From: Mycolicibacterium agri
GTDB lineage: Bacteria > Actinomycetota > Actinomycetes > Mycobacteriales > Mycobacteriaceae
Direction: 5' to 3'
Length of the DNA: 53,585 nt
NCBI RefSeq assembly: GCF_002553505.1
Contig: NZ_PDCP01000042.1
Coordinates: forward strand, 1 to 53,585
The notes below the pieces were generated by a model that was not told the origin of the DNA, made no database searches, and saw only the letters and a program-made list of their open reading frames with translations. The number at the start of each line of letters is the position of its first letter. Within the stretch, counting starts at the first letter, position 1. Positions 8,902 to 17,333 of this stretch are shown here, piece by piece. The position numbers were made by a program, and so were the translations under genes.

Positions 8902-9705
8902 GTGACCGATCGCGACGTGCGATCCCTCTACCTTGACCTGATCCGACGCAATCTCACCAGATACGGGATGCACGAGCGGCTGCCTTCGCAGTGGCCGTTA
9001 CGTCGGCGTCTTTTGCTGAAGACGGCCAACGCCGTCATGCCCATGCTCAACGGCAGAAGCCCGCTCAGCAAGGACAAGCGCGACCTGGGCCTGGACTGGC
9101 CGGCCGAAGCCGAGACGATGATCGGCATGCAGAGGCTCACCAGCCTGCAGCATTGTGTGGAAACGGTGCTGAAGGAGGACATTCCGGGTGATCTCGTCGA
9201 ATGCGGGGTATGGCGCGGGGGCGCGTGCATCTTGATGCGCGCCGTGCTCGCAGCGTACGGCGAGGAAACGCGTTGCGTGTGGCTCGCTGATTCATTTGCC
9301 GGCTTGCCGCGCCCCGACGCCGAGAATTACAAGGCGGACAAGGGACTTCGGCTCGATCTGTTCACGGGGATTCTCGGGGTGCCCGAATCCGAAGTCCGGG
9401 CGAATTTCGAGCGGTACGGGCTGCTTGACGAGCAGGTTCGCTTCCTTCCGGGCTGGTTCAAGGACACCCTGCCGAACGCGCCGATTGATCGCATCGCGGT
9501 GTTGCGGCTCGACGGCGACCTCTACGAGTCCACGATCCAAGCACTCAATGCGCTCTATCCCCGGCTGTCGCCAGGGGGCTTCTGCATCATCGATGACTAC
9601 TCGATCCCGGCCTGCCGGCAAGCCGTCGCGGACTACCGCGCCGAGCACGACATCACCGCGGAGATCAACGACATCGACGGAACCGGCGCGCTGTGGCGCA
9701 AGTAG
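8902..9705 (+). CDS. TylF/macrocin-type O-methyltransferase (GPL Rmt/MtfB-like)
   Basis: About 267 aa with the TylF family layout: DLVECGVWRGGACILM as SAM motif I, WLADSFAGLPRPD, then RLDGDLYESTIQAL and GGFCIIDDYSIPACRQAV, which carry the acidic metal-binding residues. The family includes macrocin 3-O-methyltransferase and the GPL deoxysugar O-methyltransferases, so methylation of a deoxyhexose hydroxyl is the best guess. GTG at 8902 sits 10 bases after GAGGA; TTG at 8896 is an alternative only four bases after it. The gene leads a three-gene operon with the second glycosyltransferase (16-bp gap) and the Gfo/Idh/MocA gene. Confidence 0.87.
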   Translation: MTDRDVRSLYLDLIRRNLTRYGMHERLPSQWPLRRRLLLKTANAVMPMLNGRSPLSKDKRDLGLDWPAEAETMIGMQRLTSLQHCVETVLKEDIPGDLVECGVWRGGACILMRAVLAAYGEETRCVWLADSFAGLPRPDAENYKADKGLRLDLFTGILGVPESEVRANFERYGLLDEQVRFLPGWFKDTLPNAPIDRIAVLRLDGDLYESTIQALNALYPRLSPGGFCIIDDYSIPACRQAVADYRAEHDITAEINDIDGTGALWRK

Positions 9706-9721
9706 CGACCGGATTTCTGCG

Positions 9722-10993
9722 ATGAAGTTTCTGCTGTCCTTCTACGGGAGCCGTGGAGATGTCGAGCCCGGTGTCGCCGTCGGCCGTGAACTTGTGCGCC
9801 GCGGCCACGACGTCAAAATGGCCGTCTCACCCAACCTGGTCGACTTCGCCGAATCGCATGGATTCGCCGCGGTTTCGTTTGGACCGGATGCGGGGAAGTG
9901 GCAGGATCTGCACCGCGACTTCATGATGCTGATCTTCCGAAGCTTCTGGCGTATCCCCGATTTGATCCGGTTGGGGCGCGAGAACTGGCGGATGTACGGC
10001 CAGTTCTGGGAGGAGGCCAACGCGACGCTGCTATCGCTGGCCGACGAGGCCGATCTGGTGGTCGCTGACGCCGGTTTCGACCAGCCCGTCGCCAATGTCG
10101 CTGAGTACTACAACATTCCGCTGGCGACACTGCACACCTCCCCGCTGCGCGCGCACGAGGAGTTGGTATCCACGCAGTCCTCGCCGTTGATTCGCGCCGC
10201 GACGAGTTTCTCGAAGTGGCTGGGCGAACGGTTGGAGAAGACATTCTGGGACAGACAGCGCAGTGAACTCGGCCTGCCGAAGACGACGAGTCCGTCCGTT
10301 AGGCGGGTTTCCGAACACGGCTCGCTGGAGATACAGGCCTATGATGCGGCTCTCTTTCCCGCGCTGGAAGCCAAACTCGCGGCGTCGGATGCCGAACGAC
10401 CCATGGTCGGTGCGCTGACCGTGGAAGCGCCGGCGGAGGCCGACGAGGAGGTCTTGTCTTGGATTGCCGCGGGGACGCCGCCGATCTTCTTCGGTTTCGG
10501 CAGCATGCCGGTCGAATCGCCAGTCGACACGTTGGCCATGATCGCCGACGCGTGCACGCAGTTGGGCGAGCGGGCGCTGATCTGCTCGGCCGCAACCGAT
10601 TTCGGGGATGAGCACCGTGACTTCGACCGCGTCAAGGTGGTGGGCTCGCTGAATTTCGCAGCGGTCTTTCCCGCATGCCGCGCGGTGGTGCACCACGGTG
10701 GCACCGGCACGACGGCCGCGGGCCTGCGTGCCGGAGTGCCCACGTTGATCCTTTCGACATGGCTCGATCAAACGCTCTGGGGAGCGCAGGTCAAGCAGCT
10801 GAATGTGGGCACCACCCGGCGTCTGTCAACCACGACCCAGGAATCACTGGTTGCCGACCTGCGCACCATCCTCGCCCCGGATTACGTCGCGCGAGCACGC
10901 GAGTTCGCCGGCCGGATGACAAAGCCCGCTGAGAGCGCTGCCAACGCGGCCGACCTGGTGGAAAAGTTCGCCCAAGTGCACCGTGTCGGCTGA
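9722..10993 (+). CDS. Glycosyltransferase 2, GT1 family (GPL Gtf-like)
   Basis: A 423-aa paralogue of the first glycosyltransferase, beginning MKFLLSFYGSRGDVEPGVAVG with the GtfB-type catalytic Asp. The donor-site block is VVHHGGTGTTAAGLRAGVPTL followed by STWLDQTLWG, with an Asp-Gln pair where the first enzyme has Glu-Gln. The open frame runs back to 9296, but that part overlaps the methyltransferase in another frame; ATG at 9722 aligns with the start of both paralogues. It probably adds a second sugar, or the same sugar at a second site. The last 11 bases overlap the next gene, implying translational coupling. Confidence 0.88.
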   Translation: MKFLLSFYGSRGDVEPGVAVGRELVRRGHDVKMAVSPNLVDFAESHGFAAVSFGPDAGKWQDLHRDFMMLIFRSFWRIPDLIRLGRENWRMYGQFWEEANATLLSLADEADLVVADAGFDQPVANVAEYYNIPLATLHTSPLRAHEELVSTQSSPLIRAATSFSKWLGERLEKTFWDRQRSELGLPKTTSPSVRRVSEHGSLEIQAYDAALFPALEAKLAASDAERPMVGALTVEAPAEADEEVLSWIAAGTPPIFFGFGSMPVESPVDTLAMIADACTQLGERALICSAATDFGDEHRDFDRVKVVGSLNFAAVFPACRAVVHHGGTGTTAAGLRAGVPTLILSTWLDQTLWGAQVKQLNVGTTRRLSTTTQESLVADLRTILAPDYVARAREFAGRMTKPAESAANAADLVEKFAQVHRVG

Positions 10994-11981
10994 AACCCCC
11001 GTGCGGATCGGCATCCTCGGCGCCGCCAGGATCGCCCCCTTGGCGCTGATCAAACCCGCGCGCGACAGCGCCGACGTTGTGGTGGCTGCGGTCGCGGCGC
11101 GCGACGTGAACGATGCGCGAGCCTTCGCCGCGAAACACGGCATCCCAAGAGCACACGACAGCTACGAGGCGTTGATCGCTGATCCAGAGGTTGATGCCAT
11201 CTACAATCCGCTGCCGAACGCGTTGCACGGCAGATGGACTCGAGCCGCGATGGCCGCGGGGAAGCATGTGTTGTGCGAGAAGCCGTTCACAGCCAACGCC
11301 GCCGAAGCCAGTGAGATCTCCGCGATGGCCGCGACGTCAGACCGCGTGGTGATGGAGGCGTTTCATTACCGGTACCACCCGCTGTTCCTGCGGATCGAGG
11401 AGATCCTCGCCTCGGGCGAACTGGGCAGGCTCACGCGAGTGGAATCCGCATTCTGCTATCCGCTGCCGAAGTTCTCCGACATCCGCTATGACTATTCCCT
11501 TGCCGGGGGCGCGACAATGGATGTCGGATGCTACGCGGTGGATATGGTCCGCAGCTTCGGCGGTTCGACTCCCGAAGTCGTTTCGGCACAAGCGAAATTG
11601 CGCGACGACCAGGTCGACCGAGCCATGACCGCCGAACTGCGCTTCGAGGCCGGACATACCGGCCGCATCCGCTGCTCGATGTGGTCGACCGATCTGTTTC
11701 AGTTGAGCGCCACGATAGTGGGTGAACGCGGCGAGGTGCGCCTGCGTGTGCGCAATCCCCTCGCGGCGCCGTTTCGCCGGCTGTCGGTGCGATCCAGCGA
11801 AGGCAACCGGATCGAGAACTTCCCCCGAGGCTCCTCCTACGCCTATCAGCTGGACGCGTTCGCCGCCGCGGTGCTTCACGGCGAACCGGTGAAGACGACA
11901 CCGGCGGCCGCAACCGAGAACATGCGAGTCATCGACTCGATCTATCGCGCTGCCGGTCTGCTGCTGCGCGAGCCGGCCTGA
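10983..11981 (+). CDS. Gfo/Idh/MocA-family NAD(P)-dependent oxidoreductase
   Basis: A 332-aa protein with a Rossmann start (RIGILGAARIAPLALI), the family's CEKPFT nucleotide-side motif at about residue 100 and a MEAFHYRYHPLF catalytic region, followed by an alpha/beta C-terminal domain. Members oxidise or reduce sugars, including NDP-ketosugars during deoxysugar formation. Its GTG start lies inside the end of the second glycosyltransferase gene (11-bp overlap), so the two are probably translated together. That suggests it prepares or modifies the sugar used by that transferase, though the sugar itself cannot be inferred. It converges on the GMC gene with an 18-bp gap. Confidence 0.85.
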   Translation: MSAETPVRIGILGAARIAPLALIKPARDSADVVVAAVAARDVNDARAFAAKHGIPRAHDSYEALIADPEVDAIYNPLPNALHGRWTRAAMAAGKHVLCEKPFTANAAEASEISAMAATSDRVVMEAFHYRYHPLFLRIEEILASGELGRLTRVESAFCYPLPKFSDIRYDYSLAGGATMDVGCYAVDMVRSFGGSTPEVVSAQAKLRDDQVDRAMTAELRFEAGHTGRIRCSMWSTDLFQLSATIVGERGEVRLRVRNPLAAPFRRLSVRSSEGNRIENFPRGSSYAYQLDAFAAAVLHGEPVKTTPAAATENMRVIDSIYRAAGLLLREPA

Positions 11982-11999
11982 CCGGCACGGCTTCTCGGA

Positions 12000-13670
12000 T
12001 CAGCTGGCGAAATGAACCTGGTTGATGTGGTCGGCCACCCGCAACGCGTTGGCGGCGACCGTCAGGCTGGGATTCACCCCGGTGCTGGACGGGAAGAACG
12101 AGCTGTCGACCACGTAGAGGTTGTCGACTTCGTGGGCGCGGTTCTGCGGGTTCAGCACACTCGACTTGGGATCGGTGCCGAATCGGCACGTGCCGCAGAC
12201 GTGGGCTAGCGCCTCGTTGTCCTCTGCGCCTCGCAGGATGACGGTGCGAAACGGCTTGAACAGTTCCTTCAGCTGGCGCGAAAACGTTGCGCGGCGCTCG
12301 ATCTCGCTCTTATGGAGGCGATACTGGATCCTCAGACGTTGGCGACCGTTCGAGCTCGGGTGCGCACTGGGCAACACGCGGTTGTCCAGATACGGCAGGT
12401 CTTCCATCAGCGGCGCCAGAACCAGCCCGCCATTGAAGTACCGCTCGTAGATGCGCCGCGCGGCAGGATGGACAAGCCGCAACGCCTTCGGTCGCCAACC
12501 CGGTCGGTTCGTCAACATCTCCATCGGTGGCATGGAGCCGAAGGACTGGACGGTGCCGTACTTCTGTCCCTCCCAGAAATAGAAGTCGTTCAGGCCGATT
12601 TCTTTGTTGGCGCCTGTGATCTTGCATCCGGGTTCGGGCCATATCTCGATCAGGTCGATGAGATGACGCATCATGTTGCGGCCGACCAGGTCCGAACCGT
12701 TGGCCAGACCGCCCGGCCAGTCTCCGGATCGCGAATTGAGGAGCAGCACAGGGCTTATGAGAGCACCTGCGGCGAGCACCACCAGCTTCGCCCTCAAGGC
12801 CACTGTGCCGGAGCGATCTTGACAGATGACTCGCCGCACCTGCGTGTCGTCTGCGTCCATCCGCACCACGCGACATTGCGGCAGCAGTCGGGCGCCATGC
12901 TCGGTCACTGCAGGCAGCACACAGTTTCGGCTGGCATCGTTCTTGCACGCGCGGTTGCAGAGATGGCTGTGACACGTCGAGCAGTCATCGGAGTAGTCGC
13001 AGGCCATCGGAAGGTGGTAGGGATGTAATCCGCGGCCCGTCAGATAGTCGGCCAGAAGCTGGTTGGCCGGTGAAAACGGCGGTGGCGCAGGCAGATCGAG
13101 GTCGGCGGTCTCCGGCCGCAGGGGGTCGGGCTCACCGCGTACCCTCAGCAGTTTCTCGGCCTCGGCGTACCACGGGCGCAGATCGTCGTAGGTGATCGGC
13201 CAGGCCTCGGGCACGGTGGATTCGCCCGGGTCGCGGAAGTCCTGGCGGGGAGTGAAATCGCGGACGAAGAAGCGCTCGCACGCCATGCCGTAGATGGCCG
13301 AGGATCCGCCCGTGCCGCTGCCGAGGAACGGCACGAACCGCCGCGGGAAGCGTCCGGTGGCATCTTCGACCTCATCGGTCGTGCGGCCGGCCCGGGCCAG
13401 CGCGTCGTAGTAGGCATCTGGCGAACGGCCGGCCTGTGGCTCGGCGAGTTCCGGCAGCGAATCGCGAATGGTGCCCGGCGCGCCGGGCAGCGTTGAGCGT
13501 CCCTTCTCCACGAACAACACGCGCCGCCCCGACCGGGCGAGTGAGTACCCGAGGGTGCCGCCGCCCATGCCGGTGCCCACCACGATCACGTCCCAGAAAA
13601 CGCGTTCCGCATCGCGAGCATCAATCTCGCCGTCAGCCAAATCGAACTCCTCAGCGGACACCCCCACCAC
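12000..13670 (-). CDS. GMC-family FAD-dependent oxidoreductase
   Basis: A 556-aa protein with the FAD-binding VIVVGTGMGGGTLGYSLA start and VLFVEKG beta-2 end (about residues 28-57), a GSGTGGSSAIYG second FAD block, and the C-terminal catalytic region with HVCGTCRFG and the His/Asn-type STGVNPSLTVAANALR. A cysteine cluster (Cys224, 230, 233, 238, 242) recalls the iron-sulfur-bearing or disulfide-rich insert of sugar dehydrogenases of this family. It could oxidise a sugar hydroxyl, in the manner suggested for dehydrogenases of GPL sugar loci, or an alcohol of the lipid. The extreme N-terminus is uncertain because GTG codons at 13670, 13667 and 13661 are all possible. Confidence 0.83.
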   Translation of the reverse strand: MVGVSAEEFDLADGEIDARDAERVFWDVIVVGTGMGGGTLGYSLARSGRRVLFVEKGRSTLPGAPGTIRDSLPELAEPQAGRSPDAYYDALARAGRTTDEVEDATGRFPRRFVPFLGSGTGGSSAIYGMACERFFVRDFTPRQDFRDPGESTVPEAWPITYDDLRPWYAEAEKLLRVRGEPDPLRPETADLDLPAPPPFSPANQLLADYLTGRGLHPYHLPMACDYSDDCSTCHSHLCNRACKNDASRNCVLPAVTEHGARLLPQCRVVRMDADDTQVRRVICQDRSGTVALRAKLVVLAAGALISPVLLLNSRSGDWPGGLANGSDLVGRNMMRHLIDLIEIWPEPGCKITGANKEIGLNDFYFWEGQKYGTVQSFGSMPPMEMLTNRPGWRPKALRLVHPAARRIYERYFNGGLVLAPLMEDLPYLDNRVLPSAHPSSNGRQRLRIQYRLHKSEIERRATFSRQLKELFKPFRTVILRGAEDNEALAHVCGTCRFGTDPKSSVLNPQNRAHEVDNLYVVDSSFFPSSTGVNPSLTVAANALRVADHINQVHFAS

Positions 13671-13853
13671 GCGGCCCGGGTTCGGGCGAACACGAAAGTA
13701 CCACCCGTGCGCAGCGGTGAAACATGACTCGCTCGTGTCGGTGCGCAGGCCCGACGCGCAGCTGGGTCCATGAACCCGCAGTCAAGAGCCGGAATAAATG
13801 GCCGCCGACCCGAGGTGGCTGACGGGCAGGGGAGATGAGAGGCTGAGGCGGCG

Positions 13854-15122
13854 ATGAAGTTTGTGCTGGCAAGCTACGGAACTCGCGGCGACATCGAGCC
13901 TTCGGTGGCGATCGGCCGCGAGTTGGTGTTGCGCGGGCACGAAGTTCACATCGCCGTCCCACCGGACCTTGTCGACTTCGCGGCGTCGGCCGGGCTAGCG
14001 ACGAGTCCCTACGGGCTCGAGACGCAGGCCTGGCTGGACGCCTATCGCAACTTCTGGAGTTCCGTCTTTCGCAATGTGTGGAAGATCGGCGAACTGCGAA
14101 GGTTGTGGCCGGAACTATATGAGCCGCTTGTTCGCTGCTGGGAAGAGATCAGCACAACCTTGACGTCGCTTGCCGACGGCGCCGATCTGCTGTTCACCGG
14201 CTTGAGTTTCGAACAACCGGCGGTCAATGTCGCGGAGTTCTACGACATACCGTTGGCCACGCTGCACTACCTGCCTGTGCGGCCTAACGGTCAGGTCCTG
14301 CGGTTCCTGCCGAAGCCGTTGGGCCGCGCCGCAATGGCGACGTACGACTGGGTGGCTTGGCGGATGGACAAGAAGCTCGAAGACACTCAGCGGCGTCAAC
14401 TGGGCCTGCCGAAGTCAACCCGGCCGGCATCGCGGCGGATCGCCGAACGCGGATGGCTCGAGATTCAGGCGTACGACCAGGCGTGCTTCCCCGGATTGGC
14501 AGCCGAGTGGGCGGGTTGGAATCACCGGCGCCCCTTCGTGGGCGCGCTGACGATGGAGTTGCCGACGGAGGCCGACGAGGAGGTCGCGTCGTGGATCAGG
14601 GGAGGGACACCGCCGCTCTTCTTCGGGTTCGGCAGTATGCCGGTGGAATCGCCCGCCGACACGTTGGCCATGATCGCCGGCACCTGTGCGCAATTGGGCG
14701 AACGGGCGTTGGTATGTGCCGGCTGGAGTGATTTCAGCAACGTCCCGCAGCCTGGGGACGTCAAAGTGGTGCGTGCGGTCAACTTCGCGAGCGTGTTTCC
14801 GAACTGTCGCGCGGTCGTGCACCACGGCGGGGCTGGCACGACGGCCATCGGTCTGCGCGCCGGGGTGCCGACGTTGATCCTTTCCATGGACGTCAACCAG
14901 ACGGTGTGGGGAGCCCAAGTCCAACGACTGAAGGTCGGTGCCTCCCGGCGATTTTCGAACACAACGGGCGAAACGCTGCTCGCGGACCTGCGAACGATCC
15001 TGGCTCCCGACTACGTCGCGCGGGCCCGTGAATTTGCCACGCGGATGACCAAGCCCGCGGAAAGCATTGCGGCTGCGGCCACTCTTCTTGAAGAGAAGGC
15101 CCGTGTCGGCCGTGTCCGCTGA
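13854..15122 (+). CDS. Glycosyltransferase 3, GT1 family, with altered donor-site residue
   Basis: A 422-aa paralogue, closest in its first 100 residues to the first glycosyltransferase (both begin MKFVLASYG, then T/S-R-G-D-I-E-P). The donor block VVHHGGAGTTAIGLRAGVPTL is followed by SMDVNQTVWG, so the acidic residue that precedes Gln in most GT1 enzymes is Asn348. This suggests a donor sugar different from those used by the other two enzymes. ATG at 13854 aligns with the paralogue starts. It is divergent from the GMC gene across 183 bp and converges on the epimerase with only 6 bp between stops. Confidence 0.88.
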   Translation: MKFVLASYGTRGDIEPSVAIGRELVLRGHEVHIAVPPDLVDFAASAGLATSPYGLETQAWLDAYRNFWSSVFRNVWKIGELRRLWPELYEPLVRCWEEISTTLTSLADGADLLFTGLSFEQPAVNVAEFYDIPLATLHYLPVRPNGQVLRFLPKPLGRAAMATYDWVAWRMDKKLEDTQRRQLGLPKSTRPASRRIAERGWLEIQAYDQACFPGLAAEWAGWNHRRPFVGALTMELPTEADEEVASWIRGGTPPLFFGFGSMPVESPADTLAMIAGTCAQLGERALVCAGWSDFSNVPQPGDVKVVRAVNFASVFPNCRAVVHHGGAGTTAIGLRAGVPTLILSMDVNQTVWGAQVQRLKVGASRRFSNTTGETLLADLRTILAPDYVARAREFATRMTKPAESIAAAATLLEEKARVGRVR

Positions 15123-15128
15123 CAGCGG

Positions 15129-16214
15129 CTAATCGTTGAGAGAGGGCGTCGCCTCGTCCTGGCTGTCGATCCATTTGAGCAAAGAATTCAGCCCGTCGTC
15201 GAGTGTCCACTGCGGGCACCATCCGAGCACCTCGCTCGCGGGCTGGACCGAGCAGCTCGCGGCGCGGACGTCGCCGTCGCGAAATTTTGGAACGACGATT
15301 GGTTCGGGTGCGTCGCACAGGCCGGCGATCTTGCGGGCTAGTTCGTGAATCGTGGTCGCCGAGCCGGACCCGATGTCGAGCAGTCGCATGGCCGTCGCGC
15401 GCCGCTGGATCGCGGCGAAGAGCGCGTCGGCCACGTCATCGATATAGACGAAATCGCGTACTATTCGGCCGTCTTCGTAAACCTCCAGCGTCTGGTGCCC
15501 GCGCGCCAACCGCGCGAAGAGGGCGACGATGCCGGTATACGAATTGGTCAGCGACTGACCCGGTCCGTACACGTTCTGCAGGCGCAGCGTGGTGAGATTG
15601 GTGTCGTGTGCGGCCGTCCAGGCAGTCATGATGTGTTCCTGGGCGAGCTTGGTCGCACCGTAGATGTTCGTCGGCCGAGGTTCGGTTTCTCCTGCGCGGC
15701 TCGGAACCGGTTCCGCGGGTTCGCCGTTCGGGCCCTGGGCATCCCAGACACCGGCGAGCAGCTGCGCGTGGCTGCGAGGCTGCGGGTAGAAATGGTGTCC
15801 GCCGCTTCGCCACGCGCCCTCGCCGTAGACCGCTCGCGACGATGTCAGCACGATCTGCTCCGGAACAAGATCGAAGCGGCTCAAGGCATCCAGAAGCGCA
15901 GTCGTGCCGACGACGTTGACCGAACCGTGTCGTGTCGCCTGCGCAAGCGACTGCGCGGTTCCGGTCTCGGCCGCCAGATGCACGACCTGGTCGGGGCGGA
16001 ACAACCGTAGGACTGCGTCCCAGTCCGGGCCGTGCGTGACATCGCCGGTGAACAATCGGACCCTCGGCGGCAGATCGACGGCTCGACTCGTGCCATGCAC
16101 TTGAGGGTGCAGGACGTCCATGACGGCCACGTCGTAGCCGGCCTGCACGAGACGACGGGCGAGCGCACATCCGATGAATCCCGCGCCACCAGTGAGCAGC
16201 ACAGATGTTGACAA
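15129..16214 (-). CDS. NAD-dependent nucleotide-sugar epimerase/dehydratase (extended SDR)
   Basis: A 361-aa extended short-chain dehydrogenase with the NAD-binding GGAGFIGCALAR motif, the TSSRAVYGEG segment and the catalytic NIYGATK (YxxxK). GRIVRDFVYIDDVADAL is typical of NDP-hexose 4-epimerases. A roughly 40-residue insert between the Ser and Tyr motifs (about 130-185) is longer than usual. GPL loci carry comparable epimerases for 6-deoxytalose supply, so a role in NDP-sugar supply for the three glycosyltransferases is likely. The start is TTG at 16214 with a run of G about 10 bases upstream; GTG at 16202 would remove part of the first beta strand. Confidence 0.85.
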   Translation of the reverse strand: MSTSVLLTGGAGFIGCALARRLVQAGYDVAVMDVLHPQVHGTSRAVDLPPRVRLFTGDVTHGPDWDAVLRLFRPDQVVHLAAETGTAQSLAQATRHGSVNVVGTTALLDALSRFDLVPEQIVLTSSRAVYGEGAWRSGGHHFYPQPRSHAQLLAGVWDAQGPNGEPAEPVPSRAGETEPRPTNIYGATKLAQEHIMTAWTAAHDTNLTTLRLQNVYGPGQSLTNSYTGIVALFARLARGHQTLEVYEDGRIVRDFVYIDDVADALFAAIQRRATAMRLLDIGSGSATTIHELARKIAGLCDAPEPIVVPKFRDGDVRAASCSVQPASEVLGWCPQWTLDDGLNSLLKWIDSQDEATPSLND

Positions 16215-16631
16215 GAGCGCTAGCCCCCCATCGTCGGCTTACGTCGTCGACCGGTACTCGCTGGCGAGGCCGCGGTCTGATCGATCGTATCCGCGAAGGT
16301 TCGGGTGCGGCCGGGCGCGCGTCGAGAAAGATGAAATCGAGTCGAGGGCGAGGGCCTAGGCTATATTTCTCAGGCAGGCGATCGGGGAGGTGGGGACAGG
16401 CCGAAACTGGAAGGCCGAGCAGAGCTTGCTAAACCGTTGCGCTGCAACGAAAACGCGCGGCAGGATCACTGGTTGCACTCCCGGGCTCAGGTTGCTGAAA
16501 TCGCACGGGATTTGGCGTGTTTTATGTTCGCACGTTTGCGGGCGGCCAGCCTCCTTTATAGGCTGCCTCCTCGGGAGGGTTTGAAAAGGGCGTGCTGATG
16601 ACAGCATGACCCGACGAGGGGAAGGTGTCGC
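16215..16631. promoter_or_regulatory. Divergent intergenic region, epimerase / methyltransferase
   Basis: About 417 bp with no supported gene. A TATATT-like -10 candidate lies at about 16362. A short hairpin CCTCC-TCG-GGAGG lies near 16565. The region presumably carries both promoters. No transfer RNA or obvious operator was found by eye. Confidence 0.4.
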
Positions 16632-17333
16632 TTGAAGCGGATCAAGGCCGTGCAACGGGCGCTCGAGGGCCGGTCCAAGCCTGTTTATCTTGAGATCGGC
16701 GTCAAAAAGGGGGCGGCGTTCCGGCAGATCACCGCGGACGAAAAGATCGCCGTCGACCCAGCTTTCAGGCTCTCCGAGCGCTCGCGCAGGCTTGCCGACG
16801 CCAATGCGCGCGCCACGCACTACTTCGAAACGACCAGTGACGAGTTCTTCGATACGCAATCCGCCTTCTTGGAGGACCGCGGCGTCGACGTCGCCCTGAT
16901 CGACGGACTGCACACCTACGGACAGGTGATGCGCGACGTCGAGAACACGTTGCGGTATCTGCGCGACGACGGCGTCATCATCCTGCACGACTGCAACCCG
17001 GCGACCGCTTCTATCGCCTACCCTGCCGAGTCATTCGCCGACTTCTACCAACAGCATCGCTGGTGGAACATCCTCTGGAGTGGCGATGTCTGGAAGGCGA
17101 TCGTCCAGTTGCGCAGTACTCGCGGTGATCTGAAAGTGGCCGTGCTGAAGTGCGATTTCGGCGTCGGGCTGGTTCGGAAGGGCACACCCGAATCGACGTT
17201 GTCGTACACCCCGGAACAGATCGCGGCGCTGACGTACAAGGATCTCGCCGCCGATCGCCAGCGCATGCTCAATCTGAAGCCGTGGCGCTACCTTGATCAA
17301 TTCCTGACGTCAGAGGATCGCATCGCGCCTTGA
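16632..17333 (+). CDS. Class I SAM-dependent methyltransferase (Methyltransf_24 type)
   Basis: A 233-aa protein with PVYLEIGVKKGAAF as motif I, KIAVDPAF, and the VALIDGLHTYGQVMRDVENTLRYL and GVIILHDCNP blocks typical of the Methyltransf_24 group, whose members often act on sugars in natural-product clusters. TTG at 16632 follows a GAGGGGAAGG stretch. The substrate is probably a sugar hydroxyl of the glycopeptide; a peptide or terminal carboxyl cannot be excluded. It is the last gene before the long leader of the synthetase operon and reads in the same direction, so read-through into mbtH is possible. Confidence 0.8.
   Translation: MKRIKAVQRALEGRSKPVYLEIGVKKGAAFRQITADEKIAVDPAFRLSERSRRLADANARATHYFETTSDEFFDTQSAFLEDRGVDVALIDGLHTYGQVMRDVENTLRYLRDDGVIILHDCNPATASIAYPAESFADFYQQHRWWNILWSGDVWKAIVQLRSTRGDLKVAVLKCDFGVGLVRKGTPESTLSYTPEQIAALTYKDLAADRQRMLNLKPWRYLDQFLTSEDRIAP

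Noticed and set aside
9296..9721. N-terminal extension of the second glycosyltransferase frame
   Set aside because: It overlaps the TylF-like methyltransferase in another frame, is low-complexity Arg/Ser/Thr, and the paralogues start at the position matching ATG 9722.
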